Below, piece after piece: positions 38,991-48,264 of a stretch of 64,000 nt of DNA (within the stretch, counting starts at the first letter, position 1; every line of letters starts with the position of its first letter). The translations under genes were made by a program, and so were the position numbers. Where the stretch lies: NCBI GenBank assembly GCA_018896025.1, contig JAHIND010000036.1, positions 31,702-95,701 of the forward strand, given 5' to 3'. Below the pieces are notes generated by a model, which did no database searches, was not told the origin of the DNA, and saw only the letters and a program-made list of their open reading frames with translations. The DNA comes from Pseudomonadota bacterium (GTDB lineage: Bacteria > Desulfobacterota > Desulfarculia > Desulfarculales > Desulfarculaceae).

Positions 38991-39034
38991 CGTTTCCCTC
39001 CCTGTGTGGTTTGCTTCGGAAATATTTCAAGCCC

Positions 39035-40693
39035 TCAAGCAGAGTCCTCTCGCTCCTTGAGCACGCGCCGCAAAATCTTCCCGGCCCCGCTCTTGGGGAG
39101 CTCTTGGCAAAAGACCATCTCTCGAGGGCGCTTATAGGCAGACAGGTTTTCCCGGCACCAATCCAGGATCTCCGGTTCGCTGACCTGGCCCACGTACTCT
39201 GGCTTGAGAATCACGAAGGCCTTGACGCTTTCGCCCCGGTATTCGTCGGGCACCCCGATCACCGCCACCTCGGCCACGGCAGGGTGGCGGTACAGCAGGT
39301 TTTCCACCTCGGCGGGAAACACGCTGAAGCCCGAGCACTTAATCAGCTCTTTTTGGCGGCCCAGGAGCTTGAGGTAGCCCCGTTCGTCCATCATGCCCAC
39401 GTCGCCGGTGTAGACCCAGCCTTCTGCAATCACCGAGTCGGTCTCCTGTGGCCGTTGCCAATAGCCGATAAAGGTGGCCGGGCCCTTGATGGCGATTTCG
39501 CCCGCCTCGCCGGGCCCCAACTCCCTGGTGCGGTCGGACAGGTCCACTATCTTCATGTCGTTGGTGTGGGGCACTCCCGCGAAACCGGGCCGGTAGCCGC
39601 CCCGCGGGGTTACCACCCCGCCATGGGAAATTGACTCGGTGAGCCCGTAGCCTTCCATGAGCATGGCGTCCGGAGCCAGTTCCTGGATGCGCTGTTGCAA
39701 TTCCACTCCGACGGGCGCGCCGCCGGTGCAGATGAAACGCAGAGAGGTGAAGTCGTAGCGGTCCAGGTCGGGCAAACCCAACAGGGCCACCAGCATGGTT
39801 GTGGCCCCCACCCAGCCGGTGACCTTCTGCTCGCTTATGGTCCGGGCCACCTGCTCGGGCACGAAACGCGACAGGACCACCAGCTTGCCGCCGCTCAGCA
39901 AGGGGGCGCACATCATGGCCAGCATTCCCATGATGTGAAAGAAGGGGGCCGCGCCCAGGTAGACGTCTTCTTTGGTATTGGCGAACCATTGGTTGATGGC
40001 CACCGATACGTAGGCCAAGGCGTGGTGGGTTATCATGGCCCCCTTGGGCAGGCCCGTTGTGCCGCCGGTGTATTGCAACAGGGCCAGGTCTTGGTGCAGG
40101 TCCAGCTCCACTCGAGGCGGCTCGGGCGAGGCCTCGGCCAGCAGGCTCTGGAAATCCAGGACGTCCGGCCAGGGCGGCCTTTTCTCGGTCACTTCCTTGG
40201 GAAGGTCATAATCCGGGCGGGTGCTACAGTACTCGCCCAGCCAGGTGACGATCACCCGCTCAAGATCCACCCGCTCGCCCAGCTTGCACACCTCGCCGTA
40301 GAGCGAGTCCGAAGCCAAGAGCATCCGGCAACCGGCGTCGTTTATCTCGTAGTCCAGCTCCGCCTGCTTGAACATGGGGTTCAAGCAAACCACCACTCCT
40401 CCGGCCCGCAACACCCCGAAGTAGCCGATGACGAACTGGGGCGAGTTTTGCAAAAACAGGCCCACCCGGTCGCCCTTGGCCAGGCCCAGACCCAGCAGGG
40501 CATTGGCGAAGCGGTCTATCTGCCGGTCAATAAAGGAATAGGTGTAGTCGTTGCCGTAAAAACTGAGCGCCGGGTGTTCGCCGTGGGCCTGGGCGGTGCG
40601 GCGCAGCAGGGCCGATATGTCCTGCTCCACGTCGAAGTGTCTAGGTACGTCCGTAGGCCAAGCATCGTGCCATCTCCTCGCGCGTTCCTGCAT
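39035..40693 (-). CDS. AMP-dependent acyl-CoA synthetase/ligase
   Basis: LLQYTGGTTGLPKGAMITHHAL, YGLTESIS, YTGDVGMMDERGYLKLLGRQKELIKCSGFSVFPAEVE, KSGAGKILRR. Confidence 0.94.
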   Translation of the reverse strand: MQERARRWHDAWPTDVPRHFDVEQDISALLRRTAQAHGEHPALSFYGNDYTYSFIDRQIDRFANALLGLGLAKGDRVGLFLQNSPQFVIGYFGVLRAGGVVVCLNPMFKQAELDYEINDAGCRMLLASDSLYGEVCKLGERVDLERVIVTWLGEYCSTRPDYDLPKEVTEKRPPWPDVLDFQSLLAEASPEPPRVELDLHQDLALLQYTGGTTGLPKGAMITHHALAYVSVAINQWFANTKEDVYLGAAPFFHIMGMLAMMCAPLLSGGKLVVLSRFVPEQVARTISEQKVTGWVGATTMLVALLGLPDLDRYDFTSLRFICTGGAPVGVELQQRIQELAPDAMLMEGYGLTESISHGGVVTPRGGYRPGFAGVPHTNDMKIVDLSDRTRELGPGEAGEIAIKGPATFIGYWQRPQETDSVIAEGWVYTGDVGMMDERGYLKLLGRQKELIKCSGFSVFPAEVENLLYRHPAVAEVAVIGVPDEYRGESVKAFVILKPEYVGQVSEPEILDWCRENLSAYKRPREMVFCQELPKSGAGKILRRVLKEREDSA

Positions 40694-40737
40694 TCGCCAC
40701 CCCCTCCAGCAGCTTCAGGATCAATGGGAACTCTTGT

Positions 40738-41436
40738 TCATGTCGATAGGCCCAGCCCCCGCAAGATGAACCCGGTGATGAAATCGATGTTGGCTTGCAG
40801 TTCGCTTTCTTTGAGGTTCCAGCCGCGCAGGGACAGGAAAACCATCAGGAAGGCGATCAAGTTGGCGGCGGTGTCTTTACATTGCTCATCCAGTTGCGCG
40901 CCGGGCAGGTCTGCCAGTAGCTTGCGGTAAAAGCCCACGATGTTGCGGTCGTCTATCTCCAACACCTTGCGCAGATACTTTTTGTCCAGGTATTTGCTCT
41001 CGGTGTAGATGAACAGAATCAATTCCTGGTTGCGGTGAATGAACTCCAGGGTCAGGCGCAAGGTGGTTTCCAGGCGCAGACTTGGGTCGTCGATCTCCTC
41101 GAAGCCTGAGTCCCGCAGATGTTGGAACCAAAGCTCCTGCATGTGCCGGTGCACCAGGTAGAGGATGTCGTCCTTGGAGGCGATGTAGTGGTAGAGCTGG
41201 CCCATGGACATGTTGCAGGCGGCGGCCACGTCACGGATGGAGGTGCCGTGGAATCCCTTCTGGAACATCACCCGGCAGGCCCCCTCCACGATCTGGCCCT
41301 GCTTGCGGTCGATCAACTCCTGGTCGCGGGCCGGGCTGGGCACTCCCTGCTCCTGATCCGGGGAGGACGGTGCCGGGGTGTTCGGAGCCGGGCTCGCGCC
41401 GCTTGCTTGGCTGGGCTGTCCGTTGTGCTTGGCCAT
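40738..41436 (-). CDS. TetR/AcrR-family transcriptional regulator
   Basis: IVEGACRVMFQKGFHGTSIRDVAAACNMSMGQLYHYIASKDDILY. Confidence 0.92.
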   Translation of the reverse strand: MAKHNGQPSQASGASPAPNTPAPSSPDQEQGVPSPARDQELIDRKQGQIVEGACRVMFQKGFHGTSIRDVAAACNMSMGQLYHYIASKDDILYLVHRHMQELWFQHLRDSGFEEIDDPSLRLETTLRLTLEFIHRNQELILFIYTESKYLDKKYLRKVLEIDDRNIVGFYRKLLADLPGAQLDEQCKDTAANLIAFLMVFLSLRGWNLKESELQANIDFITGFILRGLGLST

Positions 41437-41444
41437 GACTCGCC

Positions 41445-42935
41445 TTAAATCGCCGGGGGAAATTCGGGCAATTGGCTATAGATGGGGTCATGGCTGCCGT
41501 CGTTGATGCGCGCGGCGCGCTTGGCGGCGGCCTTGTAGCGATCGAACTCGGCCAGGGCATGAATGGACAGACGCTGGGCGGCCAGGGAGCCCTCGGCGTG
41601 CAGGGTAATGACGTCCTCGTAGGAGGAGCCAAGGTCCCTTATGAATTTGATGAGGCGCAGGCGGTGCTCGGTGGGTATGCCCTCCTTGCCGCCCAGGTAC
41701 TTCTCGATGTAGTCGTGGGTCTCGGGGTTATAGTAATCCGCCGCCGCCGGGGCGGTGGCCACGATCCCCCCGGCGATGTCCTGGAGGTATTTGGTGCCCT
41801 GGTGCCAGTTGTCGGCGAAATAGAGTTTGGCGATGTTGGCGATCATGGGGTTGGGATAGACCAGGCCGGATTCCGTCTCCAAGGCGCAGTGCTCGCAGGC
41901 GGCGCGACCCAGCACCTCGGTGGCCTCGGCGTAGTTGGCCAGCCAGGTGAGCTTTTCACGGATGTGGGCCACGTGCTCCACGTTGTTGTATTCGGCCATC
42001 AGGGCCGCCGCCCCGGCCAACAGCTCCAGCTCCACCGCTTTGTAGGTTTCGGCGCTGAGGCGGTGAAAGTTGCCGAACATGTGCGCGATGTGCCCGGCGA
42101 ACTTCCATTCGCCCTTCAGAAAGATTCGCTCGTTGGGGATGAACACGTCGTCGAAGATCACCATGGCGTCGTTTATGTACACGCTGGCGCTCAGGGGATA
42201 GTCGAAGAAGTTACCCGGCTCCTTCATTTCCGGCTCGGCGGAGATGAAGGAAAGGCCCTTGGCGTTGGCCGGCACCCCGAAGGAGACCGCGTAGTCCTTG
42301 TCGTCTTCCTTCATGGCCCGGCAGGGCACCACGATCAACTCGTTGGAAAGGGGTGCCTCGCTGATGTGGGCCTTGGCCCCCCGCACCACGATGCCGTCCT
42401 TGCGCTCCTCCACGATGTGTACATAATAGTCCTGGTGAGGCTTTTGCTTGGAGGGTGCCAGGCTGCGGTCGCCCTTGACGTCGGTCATGGCCAGGGCCAG
42501 GCTGGCGTCGTTTTCCTGGAGAAAGCGGCGATAGGACTCCACGTTGTCGGCGTAGTGGGTGCCCATGGCCCGGTCCACCCGGGGGGCCACCACGGTGACC
42601 GCGTTGAGTCCGTCCTTGCCCACGAACTTGGCCCCCGAGGGCTTGCCGAAACACACCCGGCCCCACAACTTTACGATTTCCCGCAGGCGCATCAGGTCGT
42701 CGCGGGTCTTCTGGGCCTTGAACACGAAGCTGACCCGCTCGCCCTGCTCATTTAAGTCGGTGACTAGGTCCTGGTACTTGGGGTCCTGCTGCATCACGTA
42801 ATCCATGGCCATCCACTTTATGCATATCTGCAGGATGGGGTCCTGGGTCACGTCCGGGACGCGTTTGCCCATCAGATAAACCACGCGGCCGTCCCGCAAG
42901 CTTTCAACGTATTGTTGAGGCGTCCTAAGAGCCAT
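41445..42935 (-). CDS. 4-hydroxyphenylacetate 3-hydroxylase (HpaB) / 4-hydroxybutyryl-CoA dehydratase superfamily protein
   Basis: TPQQYVESLRDGRVVYLMGKRVPDVTQDP; MTDVKGDRSLAPSKQ; IVVRGAKAHISEAPLSNELIVVP; VIFDDVFIPNERIFLKGEWKFAGHIAHMFGNFHR. Confidence 0.88.
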   Translation of the reverse strand: MALRTPQQYVESLRDGRVVYLMGKRVPDVTQDPILQICIKWMAMDYVMQQDPKYQDLVTDLNEQGERVSFVFKAQKTRDDLMRLREIVKLWGRVCFGKPSGAKFVGKDGLNAVTVVAPRVDRAMGTHYADNVESYRRFLQENDASLALAMTDVKGDRSLAPSKQKPHQDYYVHIVEERKDGIVVRGAKAHISEAPLSNELIVVPCRAMKEDDKDYAVSFGVPANAKGLSFISAEPEMKEPGNFFDYPLSASVYINDAMVIFDDVFIPNERIFLKGEWKFAGHIAHMFGNFHRLSAETYKAVELELLAGAAALMAEYNNVEHVAHIREKLTWLANYAEATEVLGRAACEHCALETESGLVYPNPMIANIAKLYFADNWHQGTKYLQDIAGGIVATAPAAADYYNPETHDYIEKYLGGKEGIPTEHRLRLIKFIRDLGSSYEDVITLHAEGSLAAQRLSIHALAEFDRYKAAAKRAARINDGSHDPIYSQLPEFPPAI

Positions 42936-43755
42936 GCGGCCTTCCTCCTTCAGGTTGTGGGTTGGGGGATAGTTGCAAGCCATGCCAGGCGAAGTATTCG
43001 TCGTCGGTGGCCACCACGCCGCTCACCGACCCGGAGCTTTGCCGGGCCAGGAAAAGGGCGCAGGCCACCATGCGCGCTGGGGAGGTCCAGCCCTGGCGTT
43101 CCTCTTCAGAAGACCAAAGGCGCATCCCCTCGCTGTCCACCACCTTGACCGGCTTGAGTGCGTTCACCGCCACACCGTGGCACCCCGCCTCGCTGGCCAG
43201 GCCCCAGGTCAGGCGGTCCAGCCCGGCCTTGGCCACGCCGTAGGCCACGCCGGTGTCGACCATGCCCTTGTCCCGATCGTTGGCGGCCAGGGAGGAGATG
43301 TTAATGATGCTGCCGCTGCCCTGGCGGATCATGTGGGGGAGCACCGCTTGGGAGCAGAGAAAGGCACCGGTGAGGTTGACCCGCAAAACCAGATCCCAGC
43401 GCTTCAGCGGGGTTTCCAAGATGGACCGGCCAAAGGCCACCCCCGCGTTGTTCACCAGCACGTCGATCCTGCCGAAGGCCTCGATCACCCGTGAAACCAT
43501 GTTTTGCACCGAAGCCTCGTCGGTGACGTCGCAGGGAACAGCCAGCCCCTGGGAGTTCTGGGCTTGGATGGTCTCCACCGTCTCGTGGATGGTGCCGGGA
43601 AGGTCGGCTCTGACTTGGTTCTCGCTACGGGCCGCGACCGCCACTTTGGCACCTTGGGCGGCGAAACCCAGGGCGATGGCCTTGCCGATGCCCCGACTGG
43701 CTCCGGTGACGATGGCCACCTTACCCTTTAGCTGGTCATCCGAAGAAAGCGGCAT
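42925..43755 (-). CDS. SDR family oxidoreductase
   Basis: KVAIVTGASRGIGKAIALGFAAQGAKV, VLVNNAGVAFG, YGVAKAGLDRL. Confidence 0.93.
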   Translation of the reverse strand: MPLSSDDQLKGKVAIVTGASRGIGKAIALGFAAQGAKVAVAARSENQVRADLPGTIHETVETIQAQNSQGLAVPCDVTDEASVQNMVSRVIEAFGRIDVLVNNAGVAFGRSILETPLKRWDLVLRVNLTGAFLCSQAVLPHMIRQGSGSIINISSLAANDRDKGMVDTGVAYGVAKAGLDRLTWGLASEAGCHGVAVNALKPVKVVDSEGMRLWSSEEERQGWTSPARMVACALFLARQSSGSVSGVVATDDEYFAWHGLQLSPNPQPEGGRPHGS

Positions 43756-43796
43756 GGCTCCTGAACCCCAGTCGGCGCGATTAGGTTTAACTATTT

Positions 43797-43814
43797 ATAG
43801 AGCGAGCGCTCTAT
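43797..43814. promoter_or_regulatory. Candidate TetR operator ATAGAGCG-AG-CGCTCTAT
   Basis: Perfect 8-bp inverted repeat with 2-bp spacer, ~42 bp upstream of the first gene of the minus-strand catabolic cluster that encodes a TetR. Confidence 0.6.
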
Positions 43815-44308
43815 TTGTTGGTTAAGACATTAACTAACCGGCGATTAAAATGTCAAGCACAGTTTTTCAGAAAAGCCGATTTTTTAGCCCGGCTTGCTTG
43901 CAATAAGTATAAGAGCCTTATTTTACGTTAATTAATTGCCGTGGTCGGCGTAGGGCTCTAAGCCGGGTGGTGAAAAGCCACTTGGGGTGAAAATACTTTC
44001 AGCAGTACGGCCGTAAAGTGCACACATCAGTTGGAGCGGACATTGGATTTAGAAATTGATGTTTTGCCAAGCAGGATCCATCGCTCGGGTGGTATCGCCC
44101 ATGACGGCTTGCATTTTCTATGCTCACTGGGGCCTACGGGATGCAGCTAAAGAAGTAGCCGACTATTTCCACTCCACAACATGTCTATATATTTTTCATT
44201 GCGGGTGCAGTGTGCACATCAGGCGAGCGCAGATTGCCGATGTTCTGCTAGGCATACTAATGCCCCCTAGCCAGCATCGCCTCCCTCATCTAGGCCCAAA
44301 ATCCTAAC

Positions 44309-44640
44309 TTAAAAATTGGACCGGGTTAAGGGGGGCAGGTCATCCTCATCTGGCCAGGGCAGGATCTCCAAAGTGATGGCCATCTCCCCGGCCGCCGCCG
44401 CCAGGCCGAAACGCCGGGCGGCCAGCTTGACCTGGCCGTCCGCAGTGTGGGGGGTAGGTCTGGGCGGTGAAGCTTTCCCGATAATTGCGGATGGTTTCTG
44501 ACAGCTCCTGGGCATCTGCCTGGCAGATGGCATCCAGGAAGCTCCTGATGGCATGGCCGTAATGCATGCCGGCCGCCTGGCGCAGATGATCGGCCAGGGC
44601 GGCCGGGATGTCCTTACGGCCGGCACAATCCATTATCGCC
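44309..44640 (-). pseudogene. DUF927-like helicase/primase C-terminal remnant (frameshifted)
   Basis: GRKDIPAALADHLRQAAGMHYGHAIRSFLDAICQADAQELSETIRNYRESFTAQ (44346 frame) continuing as ADGQVKLAARRFGLAAAAGEMAITLEILPWP (44309 frame). Confidence 0.55.
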
Positions 44641-44832
44641 CCGCAGCAGATAGGGGTAGATATTGTGTCCCGGCTTGGGCTTGGAGGTGTTGGACTCCCC
44701 ATAGACAGGGGTGAGCCCCATCTTGCGCATCAGCCATCCAGCTTCCTCTCTCCGCATCAAAGGGTATGGATCTAATAGCGAGGAACACCTACCACCCCGT
44801 TTCATCTGCTTCCTATATGCTTCCTGTAACAA
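44640..44832 (-). pseudogene. IS3-family transposase OrfB fragment
   Basis: EAGWLMRKMGLTPVYGESNTSKPKPGHNIYPYLLRG resembles the IS3 OrfB HTH-to-DDE linker (LMRxMGL..YPKPNTSKPHPGHxIYPYLLR). Confidence 0.6.
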
Positions 44833-44863
44833 AAAAAGAGGTTAGCCCTGTCGAGCTAACCTC
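44831..44863 (-). terminator. Rho-independent terminator of tRNA-Phe
   Basis: GAGGTTAGC...GCTAACCTC stem followed on the minus strand by a T7 run, just downstream of tRNA. Confidence 0.8.
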
Positions 44864-44873
44864 TTGATATCTT

Positions 44874-44949
44874 TGGTGCCGAGGGACGGAGTTGAACCGC
44901 CGACACGGGGATTTTCAGTCCCCTGCTCTACCAACTGAGCTACCTCGGC
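44874..44949 (-). tRNA. tRNA-Phe (GAA), CCA encoded
   Basis: Minus strand GCCGAGGTAGCTCAGTTGGTAGAGCAGGGGACTGAAAATCCCCGTGTCGGCGGTTCAACTCCGTCCCTCGGCACCA; anticodon loop CTGAAAA. Confidence 0.95.
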
Positions 44950-45109
44950 CTGGAATCGGCGTGCTTCCCCCCGCCGCCGGAGCGGCCCTGGCGGAAACAC
45001 ACGCTTTTTATACCGCCCCTCTTTTAAGGCGTCAAGGGCTAAGCCTTGCTTAACCTGGATGCTTTTGCTATTTACAGGGAGTTTGCTTTGTCCAGACCGT
45101 GGGGGGAAC

Positions 45110-45829
45110 ATGCTGGCAACCGTGACTTCTCTGGCCGTGCTTGGAGTGCGCGCCTATCCCGTGCAGGTGGAAGTGGACCTGGCTCCGGGCCTGCCCGTCT
45201 TCAACACCGTGGGTTTGCCCGACGGGGCGGTGCGTGAATCCAAGGAGCGGGTGCGCGCCGCCCTGGCCAACAGCGGCTTTTATTTGCCCGTCAACCGCAT
45301 CACCGTGAACCTGGCGCCCGCCGACATCAAGAAGGAAGGCGCGGCCTTTGACCTGCCCATGGCCCTGGGCATCCTGGCCGCCTCGGGCGCGGTGCCCGCT
45401 GAGGAGCTTTTGGGCCTGGGGGTGGTGGGCGAGTTGGCCCTGGACGGGGCCATCCGCCCGGTGCGCGGGGTCTTGCCCATGGCCGCCCGGGCGCGGGCCC
45501 TGGGACTCAAGGCCCTGCTGGTGCCCCAGGCCAATGGCCCCGAGGCGGCGGTGGTGGAAGGGCTCACGGTCTATACGGTGCAGCGTCTGGATCAGGCGGC
45601 GGCCCATCTGCTGGGGCGCGAGGAACTGCCCCGCGCCCAGGCCGACCCGGCCCTGTTGGCCCTGAGCCAAAGCGCCAACGGAGTGGACCTCAACGAGGTG
45701 CGGGGCCAGGAGCACGTCAAGCGCGCCCTGACCATCGCCGCCGCCGGGGGGCACAACGTGATGATGGTGGGCCCGCCGGGCAGCGGCAAGACCATGCTGG
45801 CCCGACGTTTGCCAAGTATATTAATCTAA
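45110..45829 (+). pseudogene. comM: comM/yifB 5' part, interrupted by integrative element; host-derived coding to ~45811
   Basis: MLATVTSLAVLGVRAYPVQVEVDLAPGLPVFNTVGLPDGAVRESKERVRAAL...GQEHVKRALTIAAAGGHNVMMVGPPGSGKTMLARRLP then terminates as SILI*. Confidence 0.95.
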
Positions 45830-45965
45830 TTGAACTAACCCTTCCCTTTCTTAACAACACAAAACATATCAAGAAGTTAGATGGTTTTAGTGATGGTAGT
45901 CAACCGTCTGCGGATACGTCCGACTGTCCGGGGGCAAATAATTATATGGCGAAAGTTTAACTGCC

Positions 45966-46892
45966 ATGCCAACCACCCCCCCCACCACCTCCACCGGCAT
46001 CCGCTCAATCCACTACCACATTGACAAGGTTGTGCTGAGCCTGCATTGCTACCCCTATGTGCGCCAGCATCTATTCGATTGGCTAACTCAGGCAGGGTTC
46101 AAGACCACACAGGATGGTGAGGTCAGAGGCAACTATCGACGCATCAGGTCCATGAAGGACACCGTTGGCTTGGGCGTTCAGTTGACCATCTGTTACCGGC
46201 CTCGTGCTCCCTACTTGCCCCGCATGTTGCTTACCATCCACGACCCCACACCAGATTCCCTTAAGTTTTTCAAAATCATTTTTGATGAACTTGACATCAC
46301 CGCAATTTTATCCAGCGTGGAACTTGCTTTTGATGTCACGGCTGCCGATGGCCAGTTGCTATCGTTAGAGCGGCGCATCACCGCTACCCTGTTCCTGCCC
46401 TATCAACGCAAGTCAGCTGGCACCTACAAGAGCCTTACCTACTACACCACCAATATCCGCACCGCCGCCAAGGGCCATCGTGTCTATCAAAAAACAATCA
46501 ATGGACAGCGCGTTATTCGCGTTGAACTGGTGCTTAACCGTGCCCGCCTAAAAGCCATGGCCATCACCCTGCGCAACGTCCTTTCCATCAAGCCCCAGGT
46601 TCTGCGCAAATACATCCAATTCCGCCGAATGAACATTGACCGTTTGGCCGCAGCCATCATCAACAAAATGCTGGGCACCCGCACGGGTAAGCCCATCAGC
46701 ACAGGCACCGCCAGGCCCCATGTGACCCAGTTGGTGCGCTCTGCATGGCGTAGCGCCCTCTCCGTGGACATGGGCGATTACGTGATGCCGCAGTACGAGA
46801 GGCTGAGGGCCGAGTCCAGCATCAACAACTATGGTCGTTTTTTGGACCGTGATGAAGAGTTTGAAGAGGGGTTTTGGAATGCTGTTGTTTGA
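45966..46892 (+). CDS. Putative replication initiation protein (phage/plasmid G2P-like)
   Basis: Overall layout and VELAFDVTAAD, QRVIRVELVLNRARLKAM resemble gene II/X-type replication proteins; weak. Confidence 0.4.
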   Translation: MPTTPPTTSTGIRSIHYHIDKVVLSLHCYPYVRQHLFDWLTQAGFKTTQDGEVRGNYRRIRSMKDTVGLGVQLTICYRPRAPYLPRMLLTIHDPTPDSLKFFKIIFDELDITAILSSVELAFDVTAADGQLLSLERRITATLFLPYQRKSAGTYKSLTYYTTNIRTAAKGHRVYQKTINGQRVIRVELVLNRARLKAMAITLRNVLSIKPQVLRKYIQFRRMNIDRLAAAIINKMLGTRTGKPISTGTARPHVTQLVRSAWRSALSVDMGDYVMPQYERLRAESSINNYGRFLDRDEEFEEGFWNAVV

Positions 46893-46927
46893 ACTTTCAG
46901 GGAGGCAGAAAGCGAGAAGCGTCAACC

Positions 46928-47389
46928 ATGACCGTTGCAAAAACAAGCGATAAACAACTACCCAAGCGCAAGCCTGGCTTCCAGCCTGGCCAGTCTGGGA
47001 ACCCTGCGGGACGTCCCAAGGGGAGCCGCAACAAGGCGAGCATCCTGGCCCAGGAGATGCTTGACGGCGAGGTTGAGACCTTGGTCCGCCGGTGCATCGA
47101 TCTGGCCTTGGCTGGGGATCAAACTGCCCTGCGCCTGTGCCTGGAGCGTCTGCTGCCACCCAGAAAAGATGTTCCCATTCGATTGGCCCTGCCCAAGATA
47201 GAAGGCCCGCAGGATTTGATTAAAGCCCTGGCCGCCATAGTCGCCGCTGTAACCGCTGGCGAACTAACGCCCCTGGAGGCCGCCCCCCTTGGCCAACTCC
47301 TTGAGGCCATGCGGCGGTCAATCGAAACCAACAACCTGGACGAGCGATTGGAAGCCCTTGAGGCCCACCTGAAAATGGAGGTGTTGTGA
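46928..47389 (+). CDS. DUF5681-like protein
   Basis: KRKPGFQPGQSGNPAGRPKGSRNKAS motif. Confidence 0.75.
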   Translation: MTVAKTSDKQLPKRKPGFQPGQSGNPAGRPKGSRNKASILAQEMLDGEVETLVRRCIDLALAGDQTALRLCLERLLPPRKDVPIRLALPKIEGPQDLIKALAAIVAAVTAGELTPLEAAPLGQLLEAMRRSIETNNLDERLEALEAHLKMEVL

Positions 47390-47637
47390 TGACAGACAAA
47401 CGCCGAGCAAAAGTAATTCAACTGGAGCGCAAAGCCAGGGCGGCAGCCCCTTATTCAAACGAATTGACCCTGGCCGAGTTCAAGGCCCTGAGCGTCCATG
47501 AGCAGATCAACTATCTCAAACAAATCAATCAGCGCCGTGTGGCCATGGAGCGCGAGTTGGGCATCAATCCGACCCGGTCTGAAGAAATCAGGCAGCAGCT
47601 GAAGAAGCGCCTGCTTAATGATAGGACGAGCGATTAA
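47389..47637 (+). CDS. Hypothetical small protein
   Basis: ATGA overlap with DUF5681 gene; coding-like. Confidence 0.55.
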   Translation: MTDKRRAKVIQLERKARAAAPYSNELTLAEFKALSVHEQINYLKQINQRRVAMERELGINPTRSEEIRQQLKKRLLNDRTSD

Positions 47638-47670
47638 CCGCGTAATAGCCAAAAAGGAGGATAGGACGAC

Positions 47671-48264
47671 ATGAGCAAATTAGATGAACTGCTGATTGAG
47701 CTGGAGGCAACCGAGGCCGATCTAAGCCAACGCACCACTGTTGCCCAGGAGGCCGCTTACGAAAATCGCCGCAAGAAGGAGCGCGCACTCCAGGCATTTC
47801 AAGCCGCTGTAATGGCAAACGACACGGAGGCCAAGGACGAGGCCGCCCACCTGATCCACACACTGGAACAAGATTTTGAGCTGCTGGCAGCTGAGGCGGG
47901 TGCCTTGCTCCAGGCCCTGGAGGGCAAGGGCAATAGTCCATTGCGCCCGATCTGCTTGGCGATCAAGAAAGAGGCGGAGCTTGCCGCCCAGGAGCGTCAA
48001 TCCCAATGGGAACAACATGCCGCAAGGCTCCAAGCCCTGGCCGCTGACTACCTGGCCGAGGTGGCCAGCATGGGCAAGCTCTACCAGACAGGAGCGGGCC
48101 ACCAGTGGGAACGGGCCAAGAATTTCCTGCCCAGGGGAGAGGACATGTTGACTGGGGCCACCCTGCCCGCTGTAGTCCACGAAACACAGAGGGGCGATAT
48201 CTACGCCCTCCTGCCAAAAATTATTGAGCGGACTTTCCGCGAACGAAAGGTGGTGCAGTTATGA
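47671..48264 (+). CDS. Hypothetical coiled-coil-rich protein
   Basis: RBS-like AGGAGG upstream; Glu/Ala/Leu-rich helical protein. Confidence 0.65.
   Translation: MSKLDELLIELEATEADLSQRTTVAQEAAYENRRKKERALQAFQAAVMANDTEAKDEAAHLIHTLEQDFELLAAEAGALLQALEGKGNSPLRPICLAIKKEAELAAQERQSQWEQHAARLQALAADYLAEVASMGKLYQTGAGHQWERAKNFLPRGEDMLTGATLPAVVHETQRGDIYALLPKIIERTFRERKVVQL

Noticed and set aside
44874-44949. tRNA-Phe as attachment site for the neighbouring element
   Set aside because: No duplicated tRNA 3' end was noticed at the element's far end, and both element junctions fall cleanly within comM
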